Assembly: GCF_902497875.1 (NCBI RefSeq)
Contig: NZ_CABVHY010000020.1
Location: 62,001 to 126,000, forward strand
Length of the DNA stretch: 64,000 nucleotides
Source of the DNA: Pseudomonas fluorescens
GTDB lineage: Bacteria > Pseudomonadota > Gammaproteobacteria > Pseudomonadales > Pseudomonadaceae
Direction: 5' to 3'
The notes under the pieces are model-generated. The model was not told where the DNA came from, did no database searches, and saw only the letters and a list, made by a program, of their open reading frames with translations. The stretch's first letter is position 1, and each line of letters opens with the position of its first letter. Positions 1-8,612 of the stretch are shown here, in pieces. Position numbers and translations under genes: made by a program.

Positions 1-1031
1 CCCAGGATATCGATCAACACCCACCAGGCCGGGCCCGTGCTAAGCACCGCAATCCAGTCGTTGGCCTGGACGTTCTGTACGATACCGCCGGAGTGCCACC
101 ACAGCAGCAGGCCAAACACCGTCAGGCCGAACGAGCCGAACGGGACCAGGCCAATCTCCACTTTGCGCCCGGAGAGTTTTTCGCACAGCATCGAGCCGGT
201 CGCGATGCCCACCGAGAACACCGTAAGAATCAGCGTCACCACGGTTTCATCGCCATACAGCCATTCTTTGGCGTAGGCCGGAATCTGCGTCAGATAAATC
301 GCCCCGACAAACCAGAACCACGAGTTGCCGATAATCGAGCGGGACACTGCGGGTGTCTGCCCCAGGCCCAGGCGCAAGGTGGCCCAGGACTGGCTGAAAA
401 TGTTCCAGTTCAGGCGCATCTGCGGAGTAGCCGCTGCAGCCCGGGGTATGCCGAGACTGGCCAGATAACCGAGCACCGCAACTGCGACGATAGCGGTAGA
501 CACGATCGGCGCGTAATGACTGGAGGACATCATGATCCCGGCACCGATGGTCCCGGCCAGGATTGCCAGGAAGGTGCCCATTTCCACCAGACCGTTGCCA
601 CCCACCAGCTCCTCTTCGCGCAACGCCTGGGGCAGGATCGAGTACTTCACCGGGCCGAACAGCGCCGAGTGGGTCCCCATGGCGAACAGCGCCACCAGCA
701 TCAACCACAGGTGATCGAACATAAAGCCCACTGCACCGACCGCCATGATCGCGATTTCACCGAGCTTGATCAGGCGGATCAATCTGTCCTTGGCGAACTT
801 CTCGCCAAATTGCCCGGCCAAAGCCGAGAACAGAAAGAACGGCAAGATGAACAGCAAGGCGCAGAGGTTGACCCAGATCGAGCGGTCCCCCTCGATCGTC
901 AGCTTGTACAGAATGGCGAGGATCAGCGACTGCTTGAAGATATTGTCGTTGAATGCCCCAAGGGACTGGGTAACAAAAAACGGCAGAAAACGCCGTTTGC
1001 GAAGCAAAGTGAACTGCGAGGGGTGACTCAT
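1..1031 (-). CDS. MFS transporter, LplT/Aas-type (3' end outside window)
   Basis: The frame is open from an ATG at 1031 to the window edge, giving about 343 residues with no stop, so the C-terminus is missing. The N-terminus has a basic segment, then a helix with an AFNDNIFKQ motif, the usual signature of lysophospholipid transporters (LplT) and the MFS half of Aas-type fusions. Many hydrophobic helices follow. In pseudomonads the homologue I recall is about 620 aa and carries a PlsC-like acyltransferase domain after the MFS part, which would lie outside this window. Probable role: inner-membrane flipping and re-acylation of lysophospholipids. The family is fairly sure; the fusion is inferred. 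Confidence 0.8.
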   Translation of the reverse strand, partial: MSHPSQFTLLRKRRFLPFFVTQSLGAFNDNIFKQSLILAILYKLTIEGDRSIWVNLCALLFILPFFLFSALAGQFGEKFAKDRLIRLIKLGEIAIMAVGAVGFMFDHLWLMLVALFAMGTHSALFGPVKYSILPQALREEELVGGNGLVEMGTFLAILAGTIGAGIMMSSSHYAPIVSTAIVAVAVLGYLASLGIPRAAAATPQMRLNWNIFSQSWATLRLGLGQTPAVSRSIIGNSWFWFVGAIYLTQIPAYAKEWLYGDETVVTLILTVFSVGIATGSMLCEKLSGRKVEIGLVPFGSFGLTVFGLLLWWHSGGIVQNVQANDWIAVLSTGPAWWVLIDIL

Positions 1032-1114
1032 CTTCCATGTCCCTGAGTGGCTTGAATGCTGTTATTGGAATATCGATCTTCGATCCAGGCCACAACCTTA
1101 GCTAAACTTCGCCG

Positions 1115-2266
1115 TTATTTTGTTAATCCTGCAATACAAGGTGAAACAAACAGCTCCCCTCGATAGGCACCCTGCACGGTTCGTTTCGAGACAATCAGCC
1201 AGAGGAGCGCCAATGCCGCTACCAGAGCGCTGCCAAAAACACTGAAAAACGTCAGGTTCAGGGTGGTCGCCAGCTTCAGCGTGGACAATGAATAGACGCC
1301 CAGCGGGAAGGTAAAGCCCCACCAGCCAAGGTTGAGGGGAATCCCCTCACTCAGGTAACGCAGGGTTATCAGCAGCGCGCTCAGCAGCCACCAGAGCCCG
1401 AACCCCCACAGCGTGATCCCGGCCACCAAGCCGAGGCCTGCGGCTATTTCGCCGATGCCTGACAACCCGTTGGCGCCGAAGATTGCCGGCGCATCCGCGC
1501 CCAGCAGCAACATGCCCAGCGCTCCGGTGCCAATCGGCCCGAGGGCCAGCCAACTCGAGGCGGCCATGCTCTCGTGGGGCAGTTTATGCAAGGCCATGCG
1601 CAGCAATAAGATAGTCAGAATGCTGAAGGCCACCGGCAGCGAAAACGCCCATAGCACATAGCTGGTGACCAGCACCACCAACTGCCCATGGGCATCCGGC
1701 AGATGCGGGGCCAGCAAACCACCACTGGCCGCTGCGACTTCCGCGGCAACCACCGGCAGCAGCCAGACTGCCGTCATCTGGTCGATGCTGTGTTCCTGAC
1801 GGGTGAACATCAGGTAGGGAATCAAAACCCCGCAAGCCAGCGACATGACTACATCCAGCCACCACAGCACCTCGGCCAGTTGCACCACGCCCTCCCCCCA
1901 ACGTGGCACGCCGAACAGCAGAAAGCCGTTGATGATGGTCGCCAGGCCCATGGGGATGGTGCCGAAAAACATCGACACCGTGGAGTGCCCGAAAATTCGC
2001 CGCGCCTCGTCGAAGAACAACAGCCAACGGGCCGCATAAAGGCCGCAGAACAACACGAACAGCAGAATATTGAATAACCACAAACCCTCGGCAACCGCCC
2101 GCAGGCCGGGGCTTTCAACCGGCAACTGGGCCAGGGCCAACGCGAGCACACCGGTGCCCATGGTCGCGGCGAACCAGTTGGGGGTGAAATGACGGATCGC
2201 TTCGCGCGGGTGCTGCAAATGGCTCAATGGCCGCAAGCCGGATCTGACGCTGTTGGTGCATGTCAT
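1115..2266 (-). CDS. TDT family transporter (TehA/SLAC1-like exporter)
   Basis: A 383-aa polytopic membrane protein with roughly ten hydrophobic segments. The N-terminal FTPNWFAATMGTG motif and overall length fit the tellurite-resistance/dicarboxylate transporter (TDT) family, which includes TehA, the yeast sulfite exporter Ssu1 and plant SLAC1 anion channels. The ATG at 2266 is preferred over an upstream in-frame start because AGGAG lies a few bases before it. It probably moves a small anion (sulfite, C4-dicarboxylate or another) across the inner membrane; the substrate cannot be read from sequence. It stands alone, with a candidate inverted-repeat operator about 60-90 bases upstream. Confidence 0.85.
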   Translation of the reverse strand: MTCTNSVRSGLRPLSHLQHPREAIRHFTPNWFAATMGTGVLALALAQLPVESPGLRAVAEGLWLFNILLFVLFCGLYAARWLLFFDEARRIFGHSTVSMFFGTIPMGLATIINGFLLFGVPRWGEGVVQLAEVLWWLDVVMSLACGVLIPYLMFTRQEHSIDQMTAVWLLPVVAAEVAAASGGLLAPHLPDAHGQLVVLVTSYVLWAFSLPVAFSILTILLLRMALHKLPHESMAASSWLALGPIGTGALGMLLLGADAPAIFGANGLSGIGEIAAGLGLVAGITLWGFGLWWLLSALLITLRYLSEGIPLNLGWWGFTFPLGVYSLSTLKLATTLNLTFFSVFGSALVAALALLWLIVSKRTVQGAYRGELFVSPCIAGLTK

Positions 2267-2326
2267 GCTGAACTCCTGTCCTCTGCGTGAGGTGGAATTC
2301 ATGGTAGAAGCAAATCGAATATCTAT

Positions 2327-2353
2327 ATAACGGGTAATATCTCTAACCGTTAT
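2327..2353. promoter_or_regulatory. Inverted repeat upstream of the TDT gene (candidate operator)
   Basis: ATAACGG and CCGTTAT form perfect 7-base arms separated by 13 bases, in AT-rich DNA between the TDT gene and the cupin gene. A third related element, AACCGATA, follows nearby. The position fits a regulator site for the TDT gene. No regulator gene is adjacent, so the assignment is speculative. Confidence 0.35.
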
Positions 2354-2413
2354 CTGTTTAACCGATATAGAACCTGGCGGCCTTACGGCCCATTCGTTAC
2401 TTCACACAGGCCA

Positions 2414-2725
2414 CTAAACACTGCCCTGCGATTCGACCACTAGAATCCGCGCCGGGCCCAACGGATGGGCGACATGCTCGGTGCCGACACTGGCATAAAA
2501 AATGTCGCCCACCTCGAGCAAGGCAACCTGCTCCACCCCGTCCTCGCGATAGTGCATCCGTACTTGCCCATCCAACACCACGAAGACTTCCTGGCCATCG
2601 TTGGTGTGCCATTGATAGGGTTGGTCGGTCCAGTGCAGCCGCGTAGTAATGCCGTTCATGTTGGCGATAGGCAGCGCTGCCCAGGCGTGGGTGCCGGTGA
2701 AGGATTTACTGCGAATGATCTTCAT
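2414..2725 (-). CDS. Small cupin-domain protein
   Basis: A 103-aa single-domain cupin. The conserved core has a WHTNDGQE segment, then a VLDGQVRMH strand, a GDIF turn and a late TEHVAHP segment, matching the two cupin motifs with His and Glu residues suitable for metal binding. The length is typical of stand-alone cupins, which may be isomerases, dioxygenases or sensors. An AGGA-containing ribosome site precedes the ATG. The gene lies between a TDT transporter and an MFS pump on the same strand; no pathway can be assigned. Confidence 0.85.
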   Translation of the reverse strand: MKIIRSKSFTGTHAWAALPIANMNGITTRLHWTDQPYQWHTNDGQEVFVVLDGQVRMHYREDGVEQVALLEVGDIFYASVGTEHVAHPLGPARILVVESQGSV

Positions 2726-2824
2726 GGGGAGTCCTGTCCTTTACCTGGAGTCTGGAGCGCTTGAGACCAAGGCTCCAGTGCCCACAATGCCACAGCCTGC
2801 ACACTTTCCCCCCGGCTCAATCGT

Positions 2825-4033
2825 TCATGGATTACCGGCAACCGCACACACCTTCGCCGGCCGCTGCAACATCAAGCCCAACAGCGCCCCGAGGGCCAGC
2901 AGGATCAACAGTGCGCCGTATCCATCCGTGGTCGCGATCAGGCCAAAGCTGCGCGTCAGGCTTCCCGCGAGCAACGACGGCAGGCAGAACGCCAGGTAAC
3001 TGAGCACATAAAACGCCGACATCAACCCGGCGCGCTCATGAGGCAAGGCCAGCGGCACGACGCTGCGCAAGGCCCCCAGAAAACCTGCGCCGAAACCACT
3101 GCCGGCCACCAGCGTGGCCAAGAAAAACAGCGGCAGGCTGGCGCTGTGCACAGCACTCAGGATCAACGCAACACCAATGGCCAACAGGCTCGCCCCCAGG
3201 CGCAGCACTTTGTCGGCGGGGCGATTGCGCAAAGTGAAAATCGCCAGCGCCCCGCTCAGGGTCAACACCGCCACGAGCCCGCCACCGATCAGATTCGAGG
3301 TCGAACCGGTCGCAGCGCGGACCAGGGACGGCGCCAATGACAGGTAAAAACCGCCCATGGCCCAGACCGCGACATCCACCGGCAAGGACAGCCATAACGC
3401 CCGCCGTGCCTGGGCGGGCACATGCAGGGTTGGTCGCAGCGACGCCCAGGCACCCGGCTGCCGACTGACGCTTTCCGGCAGACGCCAGACATACAACGCC
3501 TGCAGCGCAAACAAGCCGAACAGCATCCAGTAGGCCAACTGCAAGGGTTGCGGCGCGTACTCCACCAACAGACTGGTACCCAGCGCGCCGCACGCCATGC
3601 CCAGCAACGGCGCCACGCTGTTGACCAGCGGCCCTTGCTGGCGATCGGTGTCGAGCAACGCGGCTCCCAGCACGCTGGTCGCCATGCCGGTGGCGAAGCC
3701 TTGCAGCACCCGCGCGGCAATCAGCCAGGCAACACTTTCGGCATTGATAAACAGCAACATTGCCAGCATATCCAGCAGCAGCGCGACGAAAATCACCGGT
3801 TTGCGTCCGAGGTAATCCGACAGCGAGCCGACTGTCAGCAAGGCTGCCAGCAGACTCAGGGCGTAGACCCCAAAAATCAGGGTCAGGGTCGCCGAAGAAA
3901 ACTGCAGCGCCTCCTGATACAGGTGATACAAAGGCGTTGGCGCGCTTGAGGCGGCCAGAAAACCGAGCAGCGTAATTGCCAGGAACAGCAGGCTGGAACG
4001 ATTGGCTACCGGCGTATCGGTGGAACTGGACAT
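2825..4033 (-). CDS. MFS transporter (drug-efflux type)
   Basis: A 402-aa twelve-helix transporter of the major facilitator superfamily. The SDYLGRKP segment between helices 2 and 3 is the family's loop motif. ATG 4033 is chosen because GGAG precedes it by about seven bases; an in-frame GTG two codons upstream is the alternative. It diverges from the TetR-type gene at 4125 with about 90 bases between, the classic arrangement of an efflux pump and its repressor. The substrate is unknown; an efflux role is inferred from family and neighbour. Confidence 0.88.
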   Translation of the reverse strand: MSSSTDTPVANRSSLLFLAITLLGFLAASSAPTPLYHLYQEALQFSSATLTLIFGVYALSLLAALLTVGSLSDYLGRKPVIFVALLLDMLAMLLFINAESVAWLIAARVLQGFATGMATSVLGAALLDTDRQQGPLVNSVAPLLGMACGALGTSLLVEYAPQPLQLAYWMLFGLFALQALYVWRLPESVSRQPGAWASLRPTLHVPAQARRALWLSLPVDVAVWAMGGFYLSLAPSLVRAATGSTSNLIGGGLVAVLTLSGALAIFTLRNRPADKVLRLGASLLAIGVALILSAVHSASLPLFFLATLVAGSGFGAGFLGALRSVVPLALPHERAGLMSAFYVLSYLAFCLPSLLAGSLTRSFGLIATTDGYGALLILLALGALLGLMLQRPAKVCAVAGNP

Positions 4034-4047
4034 GGGCACGCTCCGCT

Positions 4048-4108
4048 AAAGCTAATTTATTGCTTTTGCGAAGTGTGCTACTGGCCCAGGCTTAAAGCAA
4101 ATTCTTTG
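4048..4108. promoter_or_regulatory. Divergent promoter region with two TetR-operator candidates
   Basis: Between the MFS and TetR genes lie two related AT-rich elements: AAAGC-N9-GCTTT at 4048-4066, with perfect 5-base arms, and AAAGCAA-ATT-CTTTG at 4094-4108. They share the words AAAGC and TTGCTTT. Two similar sites in a divergent pump-regulator gap suggest operators for the adjacent regulator. Confidence 0.4.
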
Positions 4109-4124
4109 TGTTAAGGTTCGACCT

Positions 4125-4670
4125 ATGGCGATTAAAGAAGGTTTACGCCCGGGTGGCCGCAGTGCCCGGGTGCAGGAATCGATTCATTCAGCGGTCCGCG
4201 AACTCCTCGAAGAGCAGGAGCGCTCGACTGTGACCGTGCCGCAAATAGCCGCTCGCGCGGGCGTCACGCCCTCGACCATCTACCGGCGCTGGGGCGATCT
4301 TTCGATGCTGCTCGCCGACGTCGCCCTGGCCCGCATGCGCCCCGACAGTGAACCGGCCAATACCGGCAGCCTGCACGGCGACCTGCGGGCCTGGGCGGAA
4401 CAGTATCTGGACGAGATGAGCTCCGAACCGGGCCGCCATATGCTGCGCGACGTGCAATGCAGCGCCACGCCGGGTTATTGCGTGAGCATCATCAGCGGGC
4501 AATTGCAGATTATTCTCGAGCGTTACCGCGATAGCGCTGAAACGCTGCCCAGCGTCGACCGGCTGATCAATATGGTGGTAGCGCCAACGGTGTTCCGGAT
4601 CCTGTTTTCGGCGGCGCCGCTGGAGGTGGAAGAGCTTCATCAGTTGATCGATATCGCGTTGCATCAGTAA
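4125..4670 (+). CDS. TetR/AcrR family transcriptional regulator
   Basis: A 181-aa protein with an N-terminal helix-turn-helix (about residues 15-65). The segment PQIAARAGVTPSTIYRRWG is a standard TetR recognition-helix region. The C-terminal half is the variable ligand-binding domain, similar to the TetR_C_16/YbiH-like group. The ATG closely follows the divergent MFS promoter region. It most likely represses the MFS gene at 2825-4033 and itself, with release by a pump substrate; ligand and targets are inferred from position only. Confidence 0.88.
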   Translation: MAIKEGLRPGGRSARVQESIHSAVRELLEEQERSTVTVPQIAARAGVTPSTIYRRWGDLSMLLADVALARMRPDSEPANTGSLHGDLRAWAEQYLDEMSSEPGRHMLRDVQCSATPGYCVSIISGQLQIILERYRDSAETLPSVDRLINMVVAPTVFRILFSAAPLEVEELHQLIDIALHQ

Positions 4671-4676
4671 GGCCCA

Positions 4677-4747
4677 ATCGCGAGCAGGCTCGCTCCCACA
4701 TGATCTGCGCCTGACGCCATTCCTGTAGGAGCGAGCTTGCTCGCGAT
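4677..4747. repeat. REP doublet, family A
   Basis: Two inverted copies of the element ATCGCGAGC(A)-GCTCGCTCCCACA face each other around a short spacer. This is the commonest REP type of fluorescent pseudomonads. It starts six bases after the TetR stop codon and may stabilise that mRNA's 3' end. Confidence 0.85.
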
Positions 4748-4897
4748 GAGGCCGGTACAGGCGACGAGGATGCAATTGAAACTCCCCTGCGACACCCGGC
4801 CGCGCTGAGACCTTGGTCGACACTGACGAATCCCGGCCATCATGCGAGACTGTCTGACCGGGCTGAATTGCCCGGGCGTCTTTTGTCTGGAGTTTCC

Positions 4898-7800
4898 ATG
4901 TCGCTGTCCAGCGGGCTGATCGCCGCCGTCGCCCTGGCCTATATGGCCATCCTGTTCGCCATCGCCTTCTACGGTGACCGTCGCAGCGCGCCGCTGCCAC
5001 CGCGGATGCGTGCCTGGGTCTATAGCCTGTCGCTGGCCGTCTACTGCACCAGTTGGACCTTCTTCGGCGCGGTGGGCCAGGCGGCCGAACAACTCTGGTC
5101 GTTCCTGCCAATCTACCTGGGGCCGATTCTGTTGCTGGTGCTGGCGCCCTGGGTGCTGCAAAAGATGGTGATGATCAGCAAGCAGGAGAACATCACCTCC
5201 ATCGCCGACTTCATCGCCGCCCGTTATGGCAAATCGCAGTCGCTGGCGGTAGTCGTCGCGTTGATCTGCCTGGTCGGGGTCCTGCCGTACATTGCCCTGC
5301 AACTCAAAGGCATCGTGCTGGGCGTGAACCTGTTGATCGGCGCCGGTCCCGACGCCATGGGCACCCGCGCCCAGGACACAGCGCTGATCGTTTCGCTGGT
5401 GCTGGCGCTGTTCACCATCGTGTTCGGTACCCGCAACCTCGACGCCACCGAACACCACCGCGGCATGGTGCTGGCAATCGCCTTCGAATCGCTGGTCAAG
5501 CTGTTCGCCTTTCTGGCGGTCGGCGCCTTTGTCACCTATGGCTTGTACGACGGCTTCGACGACCTGTTCGATCAGGCCATGCTCGCGCCGCGTCTGGAGC
5601 AGTACTGGAAAGAAACCATCAACTGGCCGTCCATGGTGGTGCAGACCGGCGTCGCGATGATGGCGATCATCTGCCTGCCACGGCAATTTCACGTCACAGT
5701 GGTGGAAAACATCGAGCCGCAGGACCTGCGCCTGGCCAAGTGGGTGTTCCCTGCCTACCTGGCGCTGGCCGCACTGTTTGTGGTGCCGATCGCCCTGGCC
5801 GGGCAGATGCTGCTGCCCAGTTCGGTGTTGCCCGACTCCTTCGTGATCAGCCTGCCGCTGGCCCAGTCCCATCCGGCGCTGGCGCTGCTGGCATTTATCG
5901 GCGGCGCATCGGCTGCCACCGGGATGGTGATTGTCGCCAGCGTGGCACTCTCGACCATGGTTTCCAACGACATGCTGCTGCCCTGGCTGCTGCGGCGCAA
6001 AAACGCCGAGCGCCCGTTCGAAGTATTCCGCTACTGGATGCTCTCGGTACGCCGGGTGAGCATCGTGGTGATCCTGTTGCTGGCCTACGTCAGCTATCGC
6101 TTGCTCGGCTCTACCGCGAGCCTCGCGACCATCGGCCAGATCGCCTTCGCCGCGGTCACCCAACTGGCGCCGGCAATGCTCGGCGCGCTGTATTGGAAAC
6201 AGGCGAACCGCCGTGGGGTATTTGCCGGCCTGGCTACCGGGACCTTCCTCTGGTTCTACACCCTGGTCCTGCCGATTGCCGCCAACAGCCTCGGCTGGTC
6301 GCTGAGCAGTTTTCCCGGCCTGACCTGGCTGCATGGCAACCCGCTGAACCTGCCCATCACTCCGCTGACCCAGGGCGTGGTGCTGTCACTGGCGGGTAAC
6401 TTCACGCTGTTCGCCTGGGTTTCGGTGCTGTCGCGTACCCGGGTCTCCGAGCACTGGCAGGCCGGACGGTTTATCGGTCAGGAAATCAGCGCGCGCCCCA
6501 GTTCGCGCTCGATGCTGGCGGTGCAGATCAACGACCTGCTCGCCCTGGCGGCGCGTTTTGTCGGTGAAGAACGGGCGCGCCAAAGCTTTATTCGCTTCGC
6601 CTATCGCCAGGGTAAAGGCTTCAATCCGAACCAGAATGCCGATGGCGAATGGATCGCCCACACCGAGCGCCTGCTGGCCGGTGTACTCGGAGCATCCTCG
6701 ACCCGCGCGGTGGTGAAAGCCGCCATCGAAGGCCGGGAGATGCAGCTTGAGGACGTAGTACGGATCGCCGACGAAGCCTCGGAGGTGCTGCAGTTCAACC
6801 GTGCCCTGTTGCAAGGTGCGATCGAGAACATTACCCAGGGCATCAGCGTGGTCGACCAATCGCTCAAACTGGTGGCCTGGAACCGACGTTATCTGGAGCT
6901 GTTCAACTACCCGGACGGGCTGATCAGCGTTGGTCGACCGATTGCCGACATCATTCGCTACAACGCCGAGCGTGGCCTCTGCGGCCCCGGCGAAGCCGAG
7001 GTGCACGTGGCTCGGCGCCTGCATTGGATGCGCCAGGGCCGGGCGCATACTTCCGAACGATTGTTCCCCAACGGACGGGTGATCGAGCTGATCGGCAATC
7101 CGATGCCCGGCGGCGGTTTCGTCATGAGTTTTACCGACATTACCGCGTTCCGCGAAGCCGAAAAAGCGCTGACCGATGCCAACGAAGGGCTGGAACAACG
7201 GGTCACCGCGCGGACTCATGAATTGTCGCAACTGAATGTCGCCCTGACCGAGGCCAAGGGCACCGCAGAGCTGGCCAACCAGTCGAAAACCCGCTTCCTT
7301 GCCGCGGTCAGCCACGACTTGATGCAACCGTTGAATGCCGCCCGACTGTTCTCCGCCGCCCTTTCCCATCAAGAAGAGGGGCTTTGCGCCGAGGCGCAGC
7401 AGTTGGTGCATCACCTGGACAGTTCGCTGCGCTCGGCCGAAGACCTGATCAGCGATCTGCTGGACATGTCGCGCCTGGAAAACGGCATGATCAACCCGGA
7501 TCCCAAGCCGTTTGTCCTCAACGAATTGTTCGATACCCTCGGTGCCGAGTTCAAGGCCCTGGCCCAGGAGCAAGGCACGAAATTTCGCCTGCGCGGCAGC
7601 CATTTGCGGGTCAACAGCGATATCAAGCTGCTGCGGCGGATTCTGCAGAACTTCCTGACCAACGCCTTTCGTTATGCCAAAGGCCCGGTGCTGCTGGGCG
7701 TGCGACGCCGCAACGGGCAACTCTGCCTGGAAGTCTGGGATCGCGGACCAGGCATTGCGGAAAACAAACGGCGGGTGATCTTTGAAGAGTTCAAACGCCT

Positions 7801-8368
7801 GGACAGCCACCAGACTCGCGCCGAGAAAGGCCTGGGCCTGGGTCTGGCCATTGCCGACGGGCTTTGCCGGGTGCTGGGGCATCAATTGCAGGTACGTTCA
7901 TGGCCGGGTAAGGGCAGCGTGTTCAGCGTCAGTGTGCCGCTGGTTCACGCAAAATTCAGCGCCCCGGCCAAGGTCGCCGAGCACAACGGTCAACTGCTGA
8001 GTGGCGCGCACGTGCTGTGTATCGACAACGAGGACAGCATCCTGATCGGCATGAATAGCTTGCTGACGCGCTGGGGTTGCCAGGTCTGGACCGCACGCAA
8101 TCGGGATGAATGCGCAACGCTGCTCGGTGAAGGCATTCGCCCGCAGCTGGCACTGGTGGACTACCACCTGGATGACGGTGAGACCGGGACCGAGTTGATG
8201 GCCTGGCTGCGCACCGAACTCGGCGAACCGGTGCCGGGGGTGGTGATCAGCGCCGATGGCCGACCGGAAATGGTCGCCGAGGTCCATGCGGCCGGCCTGG
8301 ACTATTTGGCTAAACCAGTGAAACCGGCGGCGTTGAGGGCATTGTTGAATAGGCATTTGCCGTTGTAA
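4898..8368 (+). CDS. SSF-domain hybrid sensor histidine kinase/response regulator (CrbS/MxtR-like)
   Basis: A 1156-aa sensor. Residues 1 to about 515 form a sodium:solute symporter-like domain with about 13 helices. A PAS domain follows (about 638-745), then a short coiled coil, a HisKA domain with phospho-accepting His806 in SHDLMQPLN, an ATPase domain (N-box about 918, G-box about 980) and a receiver with Asp1088. ATG 4898 has GGAGTTTCC before it; a TTG ten codons upstream is rejected. The architecture matches CrbS of Vibrio and Pseudomonas and MxtR of P. aeruginosa, which with CrbR/ErdR switch on acetate use. No partner regulator is adjacent, as usual for this family. Confidence 0.9.
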   Translation: MSLSSGLIAAVALAYMAILFAIAFYGDRRSAPLPPRMRAWVYSLSLAVYCTSWTFFGAVGQAAEQLWSFLPIYLGPILLLVLAPWVLQKMVMISKQENITSIADFIAARYGKSQSLAVVVALICLVGVLPYIALQLKGIVLGVNLLIGAGPDAMGTRAQDTALIVSLVLALFTIVFGTRNLDATEHHRGMVLAIAFESLVKLFAFLAVGAFVTYGLYDGFDDLFDQAMLAPRLEQYWKETINWPSMVVQTGVAMMAIICLPRQFHVTVVENIEPQDLRLAKWVFPAYLALAALFVVPIALAGQMLLPSSVLPDSFVISLPLAQSHPALALLAFIGGASAATGMVIVASVALSTMVSNDMLLPWLLRRKNAERPFEVFRYWMLSVRRVSIVVILLLAYVSYRLLGSTASLATIGQIAFAAVTQLAPAMLGALYWKQANRRGVFAGLATGTFLWFYTLVLPIAANSLGWSLSSFPGLTWLHGNPLNLPITPLTQGVVLSLAGNFTLFAWVSVLSRTRVSEHWQAGRFIGQEISARPSSRSMLAVQINDLLALAARFVGEERARQSFIRFAYRQGKGFNPNQNADGEWIAHTERLLAGVLGASSTRAVVKAAIEGREMQLEDVVRIADEASEVLQFNRALLQGAIENITQGISVVDQSLKLVAWNRRYLELFNYPDGLISVGRPIADIIRYNAERGLCGPGEAEVHVARRLHWMRQGRAHTSERLFPNGRVIELIGNPMPGGGFVMSFTDITAFREAEKALTDANEGLEQRVTARTHELSQLNVALTEAKGTAELANQSKTRFLAAVSHDLMQPLNAARLFSAALSHQEEGLCAEAQQLVHHLDSSLRSAEDLISDLLDMSRLENGMINPDPKPFVLNELFDTLGAEFKALAQEQGTKFRLRGSHLRVNSDIKLLRRILQNFLTNAFRYAKGPVLLGVRRRNGQLCLEVWDRGPGIAENKRRVIFEEFKRLDSHQTRAEKGLGLGLAIADGLCRVLGHQLQVRSWPGKGSVFSVSVPLVHAKFSAPAKVAEHNGQLLSGAHVLCIDNEDSILIGMNSLLTRWGCQVWTARNRDECATLLGEGIRPQLALVDYHLDDGETGTELMAWLRTELGEPVPGVVISADGRPEMVAEVHAAGLDYLAKPVKPAALRALLNRHLPL

Positions 8369-8400
8369 CGCGGCAGATTGGGAGTGGAACATTACACACC

Positions 8401-8547
8401 TGTGGCGAGGGGGCCTGCCCCCGTTCGGCTGCGAAGCAGTCGTAAAGTCGATGGATGCGGTGTGCCTGATACAACACATTTGTAAGTTTTAGGGCCGCTG
8501 CGCGCCCCAGCGGGGCGGTGCGGCGTTCCGACAAGCCCCCTCGCCTC
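8401..8547. repeat. REP-type inverted pair, family C
   Basis: TGTGGCGAGGGGGC at the left end is mirrored by GCCCCCTCGCC at the right. Between them lie GCTGCGAAGCAGTCGTAAA and a GGCGGTGCGGCGTTCCGAC block. The same composite recurs at 59948-60096. It fills the gap between the kinase and rmuC, which converge here. Confidence 0.8.
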
Positions 8548-8612
8548 AGATATCCACCCGGCTGAAGTATCGCGTTAACTGACTGGTGCCGCTCAAACCG
8601 GCATGCGCTCCC

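Noticed and set aside
4664..6334. 556-codon open frame antisense to the hybrid kinase
   Set aside because: It is rich in Gln, His, Asp and Gly, the usual product of reading a GC-rich gene backwards, and the plus-strand kinase is unmistakable.
6386..7885. 499-codon antisense frame in the same kinase gene
   Set aside because: Same reason: shadow of a real gene, no ribosome site, no domain.
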